Assembly: GCA_002778195.1 (NCBI GenBank)
Contig: PCDI01000014.1
Coordinates: 514,897 to 578,896, forward strand
Reading direction: 5' to 3'
Source: Raffaelea ambrosiae
Taxonomy: Eukaryota > Ascomycota > Sordariomycetes > Ophiostomatales > Ophiostomataceae
DNA length: 64,000 nucleotides
This document shows, in pieces, positions 54,982-64,000 of the stretch (positions are counted from its first letter, which is position 1; each line of letters starts with the position of its first letter). The notes below the pieces were generated by a model. It saw only the letters and a program-made list of their open reading frames with translations. It had not been told where the DNA came from and made no database searches. A program made the position numbers and the translations under genes.

Positions 54982-55607
54982 CTACCCATTCCAAAATGGA
55001 TTGGCAAAATACCACACGGCGTCGCCATCCGGCTTCGTCTCCCCGTGGGCGTAGCTATTGTTGCTGCGAGCCTGCATCGTGTCAGCCACCAAGCTTGCTG
55101 CTTGCTGGTGTCCTTCCAGAGTGCACCGCTTGTTCAGCTCCCCTCCTACATCGCGGTAGTACTCTGTACCCGTTTCCGGGTTGTGTCGAAACTCCTTCTC
55201 AGAGTCAGTACGCACACCGACACGAAAAATCTCGTGATCTCGGGACGCCCCCGGGGACAGTACATGCAAAGTTAGTCCCTCCCGGTCCCGAGTATTGGGC
55301 GGCGAACCCGGTGCTGACCCCAGACGGGCGACCGAAGGATCGGATAGTTTTGGCCACTGGTCAGTGTGTCGAACTACATGGTAGAATGCAAGGGCCGCGC
55401 ATGGGCACACAGCCTACTCACGGCTTATACCCGGACCTCCCCCAACTCACCTTCCTGGACCTCCGGCACGATCTGCACAGCCGACGACCCACCGCCGACG
55501 ACAGCGACCGCCTCGCCAGTGAGGTCATACGTGCCATCCGAAGCAGCGCTGTGCAGGAGTTTTCCTTTCAAGTGTCAAGGCCGGTGATGTCAGGCCACTT
55601 CCATCTG
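54982..55607 (-). pseudogene. Decayed Baeyer-Villiger-type flavin monooxygenase fragment
   Basis: On the minus strand three exon-like pieces follow the order of FAD/NADPH monooxygenases. Piece 1 (55607-55451) reads WKWPDITGLDT, then after a frameshift KGKLLHSAASDGTYDLTG and the NADPH-binding Rossmann motif VAVVGGGSSAVQIVPEVQ, ending at a good GTGAGT donor. Piece 2 (55356-55264) reads AKTIRS...VSTGFAAQYSGPGGTNFA. Piece 3 (about 55205 to 54982) reads SEKEFRHNPE...YYRDVGGELNKR, then loses similarity. Damage: the frameshift, with an in-frame stop, after GLDT; an apparently lost AG acceptor before piece 3; and no N-terminal FAD-binding or C-terminal region nearby. These enzymes insert oxygen next to carbonyls in secondary metabolism. 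The remnant was recognised by motif order only. Confidence 0.7.
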
Positions 55608-56824
55608 CTGCAGTGTGGTCAGTCGTCGGGATTGAGCAGGAGTCGGGAGATAGAAAATGAAGACAGGAGGAGGAGAAGAATATAATTAGAAGAGGGGGGA
55701 GGCGAAAAGAAAGAAATAAAAGAAGAGAAGAAGGAAGGAGCACAAGGGGCGAAAGTAGAGAAGAAAGGGAAGAAAGAAGAGAAGAGAAAACAACGTCAAC
55801 AAAAATCTGTAAAATAACTGAAGAGGAAACTATAATGAAGGAGAAAAGAAAGAACGTCCACTCGTTTTCAAACTCCTTTTCCGTGACACAAAAAGTCACA
55901 CGCATCCGTGGGTGTTCCCGCCTGGGTCTGGAGCCCAGTTGGCCATTCTGACCAAGTTATGAAGATGAAGACAGAAAACCAGGAAGACAGGAAGACAGGA
56001 GGAAGCTACTATATATGTTTGGCTGTATGCGTCGAGGATCGCAAAGACGGTCGTATACGAGAGCAGCCAGTTCTGCAAAGATGTTGTATTTGCAATGTCT
56101 GACATATCTATGTGATCTCCTGTGCTTGTCATGCTTACTCATCTCTGGCATCTCGCCAGAGACCCCGTCACGTCTCACAACACATTGGGCGTATTATTGC
56201 AGACACCTGACTGTTGCTCTTGTCGGAAGCTTTCCTTGCCGTGGACTCCGTCTCTCTGTCCGTCCAAGTGTCCCCCCCCCCTCACATCCAGCCACTGCAG
56301 CCAATGATGCGCCGCGGTGAACCTCGGGCCATGACTGGACAATTGCCCAAAAGAGAAATTGGCCGCAGAGACGAGTTTCTCAGACTGGACCTCGGCTCCC
56401 CGGCATATGCCATTGGGCTTTGGCGACCAACCGTTTTGGGGGCTACGTTTCTTCGCTAGTAAGTGACCCCGGCTTTTTTTCCCCACGCGTGCCGGGGGGG
56501 AGGGGGGGAGGGGAGGGGGGTCCAGACAACAACGATCAGCTTTGACATGTAGCCGATTCACCATTTCCAATCCCTCCTTGCCCGTCTTTGGATAGCCTAT
56601 CCCCACATGTCTCTTCCCCCGGGTCACCCAGTCCGGATGACGAAGTCCACTGCCCCGTAATCAAGGTGCCGGGTGTCCTCGGACTGGTTCAGACCTTTAT
56701 TTTTTTTTTGGTTTGGGGGGGGGTTTTTTTTTTTTCTTTTTTTTCATGAATGGACATGTTTCCTCCATCTTCCCCCCTTCTCCCAACCTAACACGCTTTG
56801 GACAATCCCAGCCTGGCTTGCAAA

Positions 56825-57209
56825 ATGGCCACTGTGCTGAAGACGGACCCGTCCACCATGTCTATGCCTCGCGTGGCTGCGGCTGCCCCGGCCAACGAGG
56901 ATCCTCCTGCTCGGCCCCGACGGTTCCGCAAACGGTCGGTCCTGGCGTGCCGGAAGTGCAATGCGCGCAAGGTCCGGTGCAATGTCACGGCCTCGGGCCC
57001 GCCGTGCACCAACTGTCTCGAGGACGGCGTCGAGTGCGACGTGTCGGCCTGTGGCCGTGGTCGAGCACGGCATCGGTGCGTGGTTTCTTTCTTTTTTTTT
57101 TTTTGCTCTTGGCTCGTATGGGTCGATTGTGTGCTGACTCGTCACAGACTGGCCAAACTGTTGACGGAGCAAAAACAGTCCGAGGCGGCCGCTTCGGCAA
57201 CAACAACAA

Positions 57210-57240
<31 letters not shown>

Positions 57241-60200
57241 CAGGCCAGCATTGGACGCCCCTCCCGTAGACGCAAAGGTCCCCTCTGATGAAGTGGCCAA
57301 GACCGAAGCTGCCGAGCTGTCTGCCGTGGACACGACTTCGCCTCCTCCTCTTGCTGGGACCACGCCTCCACAAACAGCCGCCTCCGAGGCCACCACCACA
57401 GCGGGCGGGCCACCTCGGTCACCACGGGCCAGCAGGAGAACCAGCCGGCCCATGCTCCACCAGGTCTGGCAACCGCAGTCGGCTCCCAACAGCCTCCTCG
57501 AACAAGACACCGCCACCACGGCTGCTGCGCGCCACGCGCCTGGGCCGTCCATGGCTGCCGGCCCCGGCGGCCTCGACCACTGCCGCACCTGCACCAGCAG
57601 CAGCGTGCCGCCCCCGGACGAGGGCATGCAGCGGCTGATGGCCTTTCTGGACGACGACGACAAGATGGTCCAGGATGCGACGGCCGAAGAACGCGCCGAC
57701 AACCCGGATCGGGACCGACAGCATACGGCCTCCTCCCGCACGGACGAAGACACGGCGGGTGTCTATCCCACCGCCGGTGAAGGCGGGGACGGCGACAACA
57801 ACGACAACGACAACGACGACGACGACGACGAGCCGGGCCTCGAGTTCCTGCTGGAAGTCGTCCAGCCGGACCGGGCGCGCGGCGGGTTCACGAACCACTT
57901 TGTGATGCCGCGGGCCACCGACGTGGTCAAGGCGGCCACGGCCACGGCCAAGGCCAAGGCCCACGGCACCCACGATCACGACACCGCCGGTCACAGCCTG
58001 CTGCCGGAAGACGTGGCCGCCCTCACGGCCCGGGGCTGCTTCGACCTGCCGCCGGACAGGCACGTCCGCGACGGGCTGGTGCGGGCCTACTTTTGCCACG
58101 TCCACCCCTGCCTGCCGATCCTGCCGGCGGCCCGGTTCCTGGAAGCGTACGATGCGGGCGGTGGTGGCCAGGGGGGCCGCACGAATCTGCTGTTGTTGTG
58201 GTCCCTATTTTTTGCGGCAGCCAGTGTGAGTAGGGGAGGTGGTGGATGTCTCTGTTTTCTGTTTTCTGTTTTCTGTTTTCTATAATCTCTTCCACGTGAT
58301 GAATTCCTGTTTTTGCGTTGTCTTTCTGTGTTCCCTCTTTCCTCCTGTATTCTCGGTCTATTTCTTTCTCTTTCCTCTTTTCTCGTTCTATTGCTTCTTT
58401 CTCTTTCCTCCTTTCTCGGTCTATTTCTTTCTCTTTCCTCCTTCCAACCCGCTTCCTTCCGTCGGCTAACACCCCCCAGTATGTCGACGACCGTGTCCTC
58501 GTCCAGGCCGGCTACGCGTCCCGCAAAGCCATGAAGTGGGACTACTACCGCCGCGCCAAGGCCCTCTACGACACCGACTACGAGCGCGACAGGATCACGC
58601 TCATCCAGTCGGCCATGCTCCTGGGCTTCTGGTACGTCGACATGGAAGACCGCAAGGGCGCCTGGTACTGGATCGGCATCGCCATCAGCCTGTGCCAGAC
58701 CATGGGTCTCCACCGCCGGCCCTGGGGGACGCCGGGCCGGCCGCACAAGGGGAGGGCGGATGCCTCGGCGTCCCCCTCCCCCCTCTGGCGCCTCCTCTGG
58801 TGGACCTGCTACGGCCGCGAGATCTGGCTGGCCTTTGGCGTCGGCCGGCCGCCGCGGATCCGGCCCGAGGACTGCGACATGCCGCGGCCGACCGTGGCCG
58901 ACGTCGAGGCCCTGACCACGGACGGCGTGTCGCCGGCGCTGGCCGTGCGGTACCTGCCGGCGGACCCGCACCGGGTGCTGCCGCGGCTGTGGTCGTCGCT
59001 GCAGGACATGACGTTCTGTCTGGGGCGGATCCTGCGGACGCACTATGCGCGGACGCCGGGCGGGGGCGCAGCCGACGGCGGAGGAGGTGTGGCATCTCTG
59101 GCAGCGGCCGTGGAGACGCACTACCGGGAGCTGGTGCGGTGTCGATCGCGGTTCCCGGCCGAGACGCCGTGCCACGACGGGGACAAGAAGGTGCTGCTGT
59201 CGCTGCTGTACCACCTGCATATATACTACGAGTAAGTGGGGGGATGAAAGAAGAAAGAAGAAAGAAGAAAGAAGAAAGAAGAAAGAAGAAAGAAGAAAGA
59301 AGAAAGAAGAAAGAAGAAAGAAGAAAGAAGAAAGAAGAAAGAAGACCAGAAACAGGGATGAACAGTATAGGAGGAAAGAAACAGACTCACCAGAATACAC
59401 ACACACTAACTACCCAGAGCCATGGTCATCGTCCTCCATCGACCCTACATTGCCAGCACGCCGGTCAACACCCCGGTTGGCCACCCCCCGGGCGACGGCG
59501 ACGACGACGACACCACCACCACCACCGCCGCCGCCACCGTCCAGGAAGAGCTGCGCGTGTGCTCGCTCCAGCGGGCCAAGATCGCCGCCTCCAACATCAA
59601 CTGCCTCTTCCACCAGGTCAGCGTCAGCCAGATGCTCGACACGTGCCAGTCCGTGATGATCACCTGCCTCACGCCCGCCCTGCAGGTGCACCTGTTCACC
59701 GCGGTCTCGTCCGACCCGCTGGCCATGGCCCTGGCCCGCCACCAGCTCGACGGCTGCATGATCATCCTGAACCAGCTGCGGCCCACGTACTGGTCCGCCG
59801 ACATGATCTACGCGCTCTTCAGCAAGGCGCGGGCCAAGCTGGTGGCCACGGGGCGATGGCATCCCCACGCGCAGAAGCAGGAGCAGAGGCCGCGGGAGGC
59901 GAGACGCTCCGACCCAAGACCCGCCAAGACGCCAAACGTCGGGTCCGACGAACCCGCGAGGACAGGACAGGCCGACACCACCACCACCACCACCACCACG
60001 CCGCACATGCCGCCACCAACACAAACGGAGCCCACCCTCCCGACCGACCCGTTTCTGCCGTCCACCCGTACGGCGACGACGACCACCACGACCACCACGA
60101 CCACCACGACTTCGGAAGCCATGTCCATCCCCAGCCTCAGTCCGCATCCGACCACCACCAACAGCAGCAGCAGCCACGCCGCCTCGCCGGTGGACATCGC

Positions 60201-60460
60201 CGGCCTCCCCGGCCCCCCCGGACCCGCGAGTCTCTTCTCGTCGGTCATGTCGGTCATCTCGCCGTCCTCGGACTACAACACCAGCCGGACGGAGCCGCCG
60301 CTGCGCAGCAGCCACGACACGGACAGCCTCGCCAAGGTGCTGCTGCCGCCCGGGTTCCACAGCGATCTCGTCGACATCATCCTGCCGAACGAGCTGTTTG
60401 CCTTTGACTTTTCGTGGCATCCGCCGGACGGGTGTACCTATTCCTCGGAGACATGGGAGT

Positions 60461-60542
<82 letters not shown>

Positions 60543-60546
60543 CTCG

Positions 60547-60582
<36 letters not shown>

Positions 60583-60716
60583 CGATATTTCTGCTTTCCA
60601 ACCGCTGACATTCCAGAAAACAACCTCTCGAAACGGAACACGGCGACGTACCCCAGGACGACGATCTCGACTTTCTCTTGTATAATGACGATTTGGAAGA
60701 ACCCTGTACGATGTGA
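56825..60716 (+). CDS. Zn2Cys6 transcription factor with fungal-specific domain, 1073 aa
   Basis: Five exons: 56825-57075, 57148-58225, 58480-59231, 59418-60458 and 60617-60716. All are GT-AG; frame kept over 1074 codons with stop. The zinc cluster is perfect: C42-x2-C45-x6-C52-x8-C61-x2-C64-x6-C71 with basic RFRKR before it. After Gln/Ala- and Asp-rich linkers, the fungal-specific regulatory domain (PF04082 type) runs from about 405, with YVDDRVLVQAGYASRKAMKW, then MLLGFWYVDMEDRKGAWYW and LCQTMGLHRRP. The resemblance is to cutinase/fatty-acid-type regulators (Ctf1 beta group), but this is by eye. It would act in the nucleus; targets unknown. Intron 3 holds a seven-base repeat, and intron 4 is mostly poly-T, which is unusual for a spliced transcript. 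Confidence 0.9.
59246..59345 (+). repeat. Seven-base (GAAAGAA)n repeat in intron 3 of the regulator
   Basis: About 14 near-perfect tandem copies, inside the intron between exons ending at 59231 and starting at 59418. Confidence 0.9.
60464..60576 (+). repeat. Poly-T tract of about 110 bases in intron 4 of the regulator
   Basis: Almost uninterrupted T, broken only by CTTC and CTCGTCTC. It starts directly after the GTGAG donor, so it acts as a very long polypyrimidine segment. Exact length is likely to be uncertain in an assembly. Confidence 0.9.
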
Positions 60717-61129
60717 CGTAGCATGATAGACAACGAGGACATGTCCACAAATGATTGCTTAGGACCCTGGCCATCTGTGTCTGTGCACCGCGTCCCAGAA
60801 AAAGAAGGAGAGGAAAGGTAAAGCGCTGCTGCCCAGCCATCACGACATGGTTCCAGGGCAGCCGGTGTATCACGTGATGCTATCCATCTGTTCATCCAGC
60901 CGTCTCTTACTAGCTGCCGCTCTGCACGAAGAAGCACCATTATTTTTTTTTCTTGTAAAAGGCTGTCCTGTGGGGGGGTCTGTCCGGGATCGTATGCATC
61001 CCAGTCTCCCATCACCTGCCATCACCTGCCATCGCCTGCCCGCCACCCTCAGGGTCGGCCACGCCCGGATACACGCATGTCCCGCTTCTATGCCCAAGAG
61101 ACCAAGACCCACCGGGCCACCCACCCTCG
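60717..61129. other. Convergent 3' flanks
   Basis: 413 bases between the regulator and the RRM gene stop at 61130, with CACCTGCCATCACCTGCC direct repeats near 61012-61040. No gene. Confidence 0.6.
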
Positions 61130-62208
61130 CTAGTTGTCTCTCCTCCGCCAGTTGCTCGACGCGAGAGCGCGTCGCGGCGGCGCGCCACGCTCCTCCACCG
61201 TCACGCGCGGTGCGTATTTCGCGTCCGTGCCATACGGCTGCTTGGTCCGCTCCGGGCTGCCCCGGGCATGCGACACGCGCAGGACGCCCCCGTCGTGGTC
61301 CTTGCCGTTCAGCGCTTCCAGCGCGCTGTCGGCGTCCGCGGCCGTGGCAAAGTCGACAAAGCAGTAGTTGTGGTTGCCCGGCTTCGCCCACGTGCTCTCA
61401 TGGGCGGTGATCCGTTTTCCGATAGCGGTTCTGGGGGGCGGTTAGACAAGTAGACATGGACGTGGAGACGTGGAACGGAACGCACGGGTTGCATCCAGCG
61501 AGCAGGGCGCTCATCTCGGCATGGTTCTGGTCCTGATCGACCATCTTGCCGAGCCCGCCAATGTAGAGCCGCGTGAACTCGGCGCGCGCCCGCGTGCCTT
61601 CGAAATGGTCCAGCGCGGCGCGCGGGCCCTGCTCCTCGCCGCCCTCGCCCTCGCCCTCACCCTCGTCGGGGTCCCGGCGCTTCCAGTTGCCCCAGCGCTG
61701 GAAGCCTGCTGGGCCGTCCGGTCGGCCGCGGCTGTCCTCGCGGCTGTCCGCGCGGCTGTCGCGGTAGCTGCCGCCGCCGCCGCCGCTGCTGCTGCTGCTG
61801 CCCCAGCGGCTGGCGGTGCGCGGCTGCTTGGGGTGGCAGGGCCCGACCTTGAGCGGCCGGCCGCGGATGGAGGCGCTCAGCGAGGCGAGCGCCTCCTCGG
61901 CGACGGCGCGCTCGGCAAAGTCCACGAAGCAGTAGCCCGGGTTGCGCCCGCTGACCGGGTCGAGCGACAGGTGGATCTGCTCATAGTCGCCGAAGCCCTG
62001 GTCGGCGAGCGTCTGCTCAATCTCGGACGGCTTGACGCTGTAGAGGAGATTGCCTGTTTGGTGTTGCTTTGGTTTGCCCGTGGCAGAGGGAGGATCAGCA
62101 AGCCGGTCAAACAGGGCAACAAACAGTGTTCCTCGGACCTAGATAGATGCGCCGGCCTTCGGACAAGGCAGCGGGCTGGTCCTCGCGGCTGTGGGCGGTG
62201 GGCTCCAT
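61130..62208 (-). CDS. RNA-binding protein with two RRM domains, 312 aa
   Basis: Three exons read leftward: 62208-62139, 62053-61486 and 61430-61130; donors GTCCGA and GTGCGT, frame kept (313 codons with stop). RRM1 at about 20-97 has RNP2 IYLGNL (created by the first splice) and RNP1 GYCFVDF. RRM2 at about 184-265 has RNP2 LYIGGL and RNP1 YCFVDF. Between them is an Arg/Ser/Asp linker with SYRDSRADSREDSRG followed by an acidic EGEGEGE run. After RRM2 a short basic tail ends in NWRRRDN. No signal peptide. The two-RRM plus RS-like linker arrangement suggests a nuclear splicing or mRNA-binding factor; the specific orthologue (Nam8-like and others) was not resolved. Confidence 0.88.
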
Positions 62209-63361
62209 GTCTCTGTGATGCCCAAAAAGGGGAAAGAGGGTGGAAAAAAAGAGAAGAAAAATGAAGAAAAAAAAAAGAAAAAAAAAAAAAAAAAAGGAGA
62301 CAGACGGGTTTTTGTGTCCTGGCTGGACAGCGCAAAGGGTCAGCCTCAACGGACATGGAAAATTGTTTGCATAGTGCGGGGGCGCCCACAACCAATAAAG
62401 ACCTGCAGCTGCGTGCACCAAATTTGTTAGTCAGAAGTGGAATCGAAAATTGCACACCAGACTGGCACACACAACAGGGCCGTCCAAAAGAGGCAGATGC
62501 GGCGCGAAGAAGGCAGAACAACAGCACAAGGTGTGCGACAACGCAGGGTGTACGACAATCAACAGGGAAACGGCCGCGTTCATAGCTGGGTGCATTGTTC
62601 ACTTCTACTTGCATGGCCGGTTTGGCTGTTGTGTATAGTGGGCAACCAAGGAAGCCGGTTCCTGAATGATTCAAAGGGAAGACGAAGCGAGTCGAACAGG
62701 TCGCATACACCTTGCTGGGCTCTTTCTTCGGGCAAGAAGGCTGTAGAGAAAACGCTTTGTTTGTATCAGCAGAAGAAAGGGGAGCCCCAAGACATACACG
62801 TACGACAGAGCAGGAGGCGTTTCTACTTCTCATTCGCACCACGAAACGGCAGCATTGCCATTCCCATCTACAACCCGAAATATAGCTGCTGCCAATGGCA
62901 GTGAATGCCCTCAAAGGAGACGCATTGCACGAGAAAGCGATCTCTCCATAGTCGTATTGCGCCGCAAGTGGTTTGATGCTCGGGCCCTGCCGCCGCATGT
63001 CTCTCAGCCTCGACGTATATGTATAGAAAAGTCCTAGTGCGCTCGTCAACGCAGATCCAGTCTTGGGAAATGTATACAAAATCACAAAGGTTGGTTTCTG
63101 CTTCTTTGGGGGGTTGCCAGTCGTGTTGGCCAACCCGGTCTTTGTCGTTTTTGCCCGGTCCAGCTTTCCGACTGGCCGAACTCGGAGCCAATTCGGATCG
63201 CCCCTACGGTAACTCCTTCCGTCTTTCAAACAAGACTGAAAAAATAAAAAATAAAAAACAATACATAAAAAAGACATCCGGTATATCGCCACCTTTTTTG
63301 GTCTGTATCCCCTTCAGCATCATCGTACGCCCCCCTATTGCCCTCCTATTGCCCCCCCGCC
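62209..63361. other. Divergent intergenic region
   Basis: It holds an A-rich tract at 62240-62300, the RRM promoter and the upstream region of the last gene, with a T-rich tract at 63230-63290 and C-rich sequence before ATG 63362. No coding region recognised. Confidence 0.55.
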
Positions 63362-64000
63362 ATGGATTCTATACCCATCCTCGACGAGGACGCCATCCTC
63401 GACCTTCTGCTCAACTTCTCCCGCGAGGAAACCCTCGCCTTCCAGGCCATGCTCGGCCAGGCCCTCCAGGACTACTCCGTCGGCGACGAGCGCGCCCTCC
63501 AGCCCGTCCCCGGCCACGTCACGCGCCCCAACGGCCAAAAGTGTCTGTTCCGCTCCTTCACGTCCGCCGACGCCGTCGGCGTCAAGATCATTGTCGATCC
63601 GGCCCCGCCGCCGCCCGGCAGCGGCCTCCCCAAGGACCCCCTGCACGGCGCCATGGTCCTCTGCGACAGCAAGGGCTACCCCAGCGGCGTCCTCAGCGCC
63701 GAGCAGCTCACCGGCTACCGCACCGCCATGAGCGCCCTCATGGCCCTGACCTGGCGCGCCCGCGTCGCCGAGGTCCTCCTCTTCGGCGCCGGCCTGCAGG
63801 CCCTGTGGCACGCCCGCCTGCTGCTGGCCCTGCGCGGCGCGGCGCTGCGCAAGATCACCGTGGTCAACCGGTCGCGCGCCCGCGCCGACGCCCTGGTCGC
63901 CCGCCTGCAGGCCGAGAATGCCCAGCGCTGGCAGTCCCCGTGTGTCCTGGCGAGCCTCGACACGGCCGACCCGGACCACGCCGCGGCCCTGCAGACGCTC
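63362..64000 (+). CDS. Ornithine cyclodeaminase / mu-crystallin family protein, 3' end outside window
   Basis: Open from ATG 63362 to the window edge (213 codons). N-terminal part: ILDEDAILDLL; then CLFRSFTSADAVGVKIIV; then GAMVLCDSKGYPSGVLSAEQLTGYRTAMSALMA, the conserved OCD order. From about residue 140 a dinucleotide-binding fold starts (VLLFGAGLQALWHARLLLAL, then ITVVNRSRARADAL), where an Arg follows the acidic/polar end of strand 2, fitting NADP(H) or NAD(H) binding. Family members reduce ketimines or cyclise ornithine, and fungal ones also sit in secondary-metabolism clusters. Its substrate cannot be named from this half. No intron is needed in the visible part. Confidence 0.85.
   Translation, partial: MDSIPILDEDAILDLLLNFSREETLAFQAMLGQALQDYSVGDERALQPVPGHVTRPNGQKCLFRSFTSADAVGVKIIVDPAPPPPGSGLPKDPLHGAMVLCDSKGYPSGVLSAEQLTGYRTAMSALMALTWRARVAEVLLFGAGLQALWHARLLLALRGAALRKITVVNRSRARADALVARLQAENAQRWQSPCVLASLDTADPDHAAALQTL

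Larger units (their letters stand above)
51082..56824. other. 5.7-kb gene-poor region with a pseudogene
   Basis: It contains the tyrosinase promoter (TATA on the minus strand at 51375), an AAGAGGACAAAAC repeat at 51210-51255, a GTGGGCACAGCTT repeat at 52690-52760, purine-rich tracts (53690-53800, 54330-54410, 55680-55800), a decayed monooxygenase at 54982-55607, and the upstream region of the transcription-factor gene. No intact gene is supported. Confidence 0.55.

Overview
This is nuclear DNA of a filamentous ascomycete (Pezizomycotina, most probably Sordariomycetes). The evidence is GC-rich coding DNA, introns of mostly 45-140 bases with GTRNGT donors, CTRAC-like branch points and YAG acceptors, CT-rich leaders, a Zn2Cys6/fungal-specific transcription factor, a Tps2-type trehalose phosphatase, a class II-like haem peroxidase and a LysM secreted protein. 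The species cannot be fixed from the sequence. The first bases contain Ns, so a contig edge or assembly gap is near. I support 20 complete protein genes, one gene cut by the right window edge and one monooxygenase pseudogene. I recognised no rRNA, tRNA, CRISPR array or intact transposon.

Region by region. 0.5-7.9 kb: three predicted secreted proteins. Two of them, divergently transcribed, share a beta-gamma-crystallin-like domain. All three have a pyrimidine-rich tandem repeat in the 5' leader, and the divergent promoter holds two copies of a perfect palindrome. 9.4-17.8 kb: four diverged paralogues, each with an F-box and paired CxxC motifs, arranged + + - -. 19.2-29.1 kb: a GH31 glycosidase, an unknown protein and trehalose-6-phosphate phosphatase. 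33.1-38.9 kb: an NFX1-type zinc-finger SF1 helicase resembling Hrr1 and a 3-hydroxyacyl-CoA-dehydrogenase-fold enzyme. 40.8-51.1 kb: a second secretome block with a tiny Kex2-type secreted peptide, a peroxidase behind a very long Ser/Thr-rich region, a single-LysM protein, a one-pass membrane protein with a Cys-rich ectodomain, and a secreted tyrosinase. 51.1-56.8 kb: a gene-poor stretch containing a decayed Baeyer-Villiger-type flavin monooxygenase. 56.8-64 kb: a Zn2Cys6 regulator, a two-RRM protein and the start of an ornithine-cyclodeaminase-family gene.

How they work together. The window is not one biosynthetic cluster. Conserved housekeeping genes (TPS2, GH31, helicase, RRM protein) alternate with lineage-specific ones (secreted proteins, F-box array, peroxidase, tyrosinase). 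Inferred themes are secreted proteins at the fungal surface, expanded ubiquitin-ligase adaptors, and carbohydrate or stress metabolism. The best candidates for something undescribed are the F-box/CxxC array and the secreted trio with its shared leader design and palindromic site.
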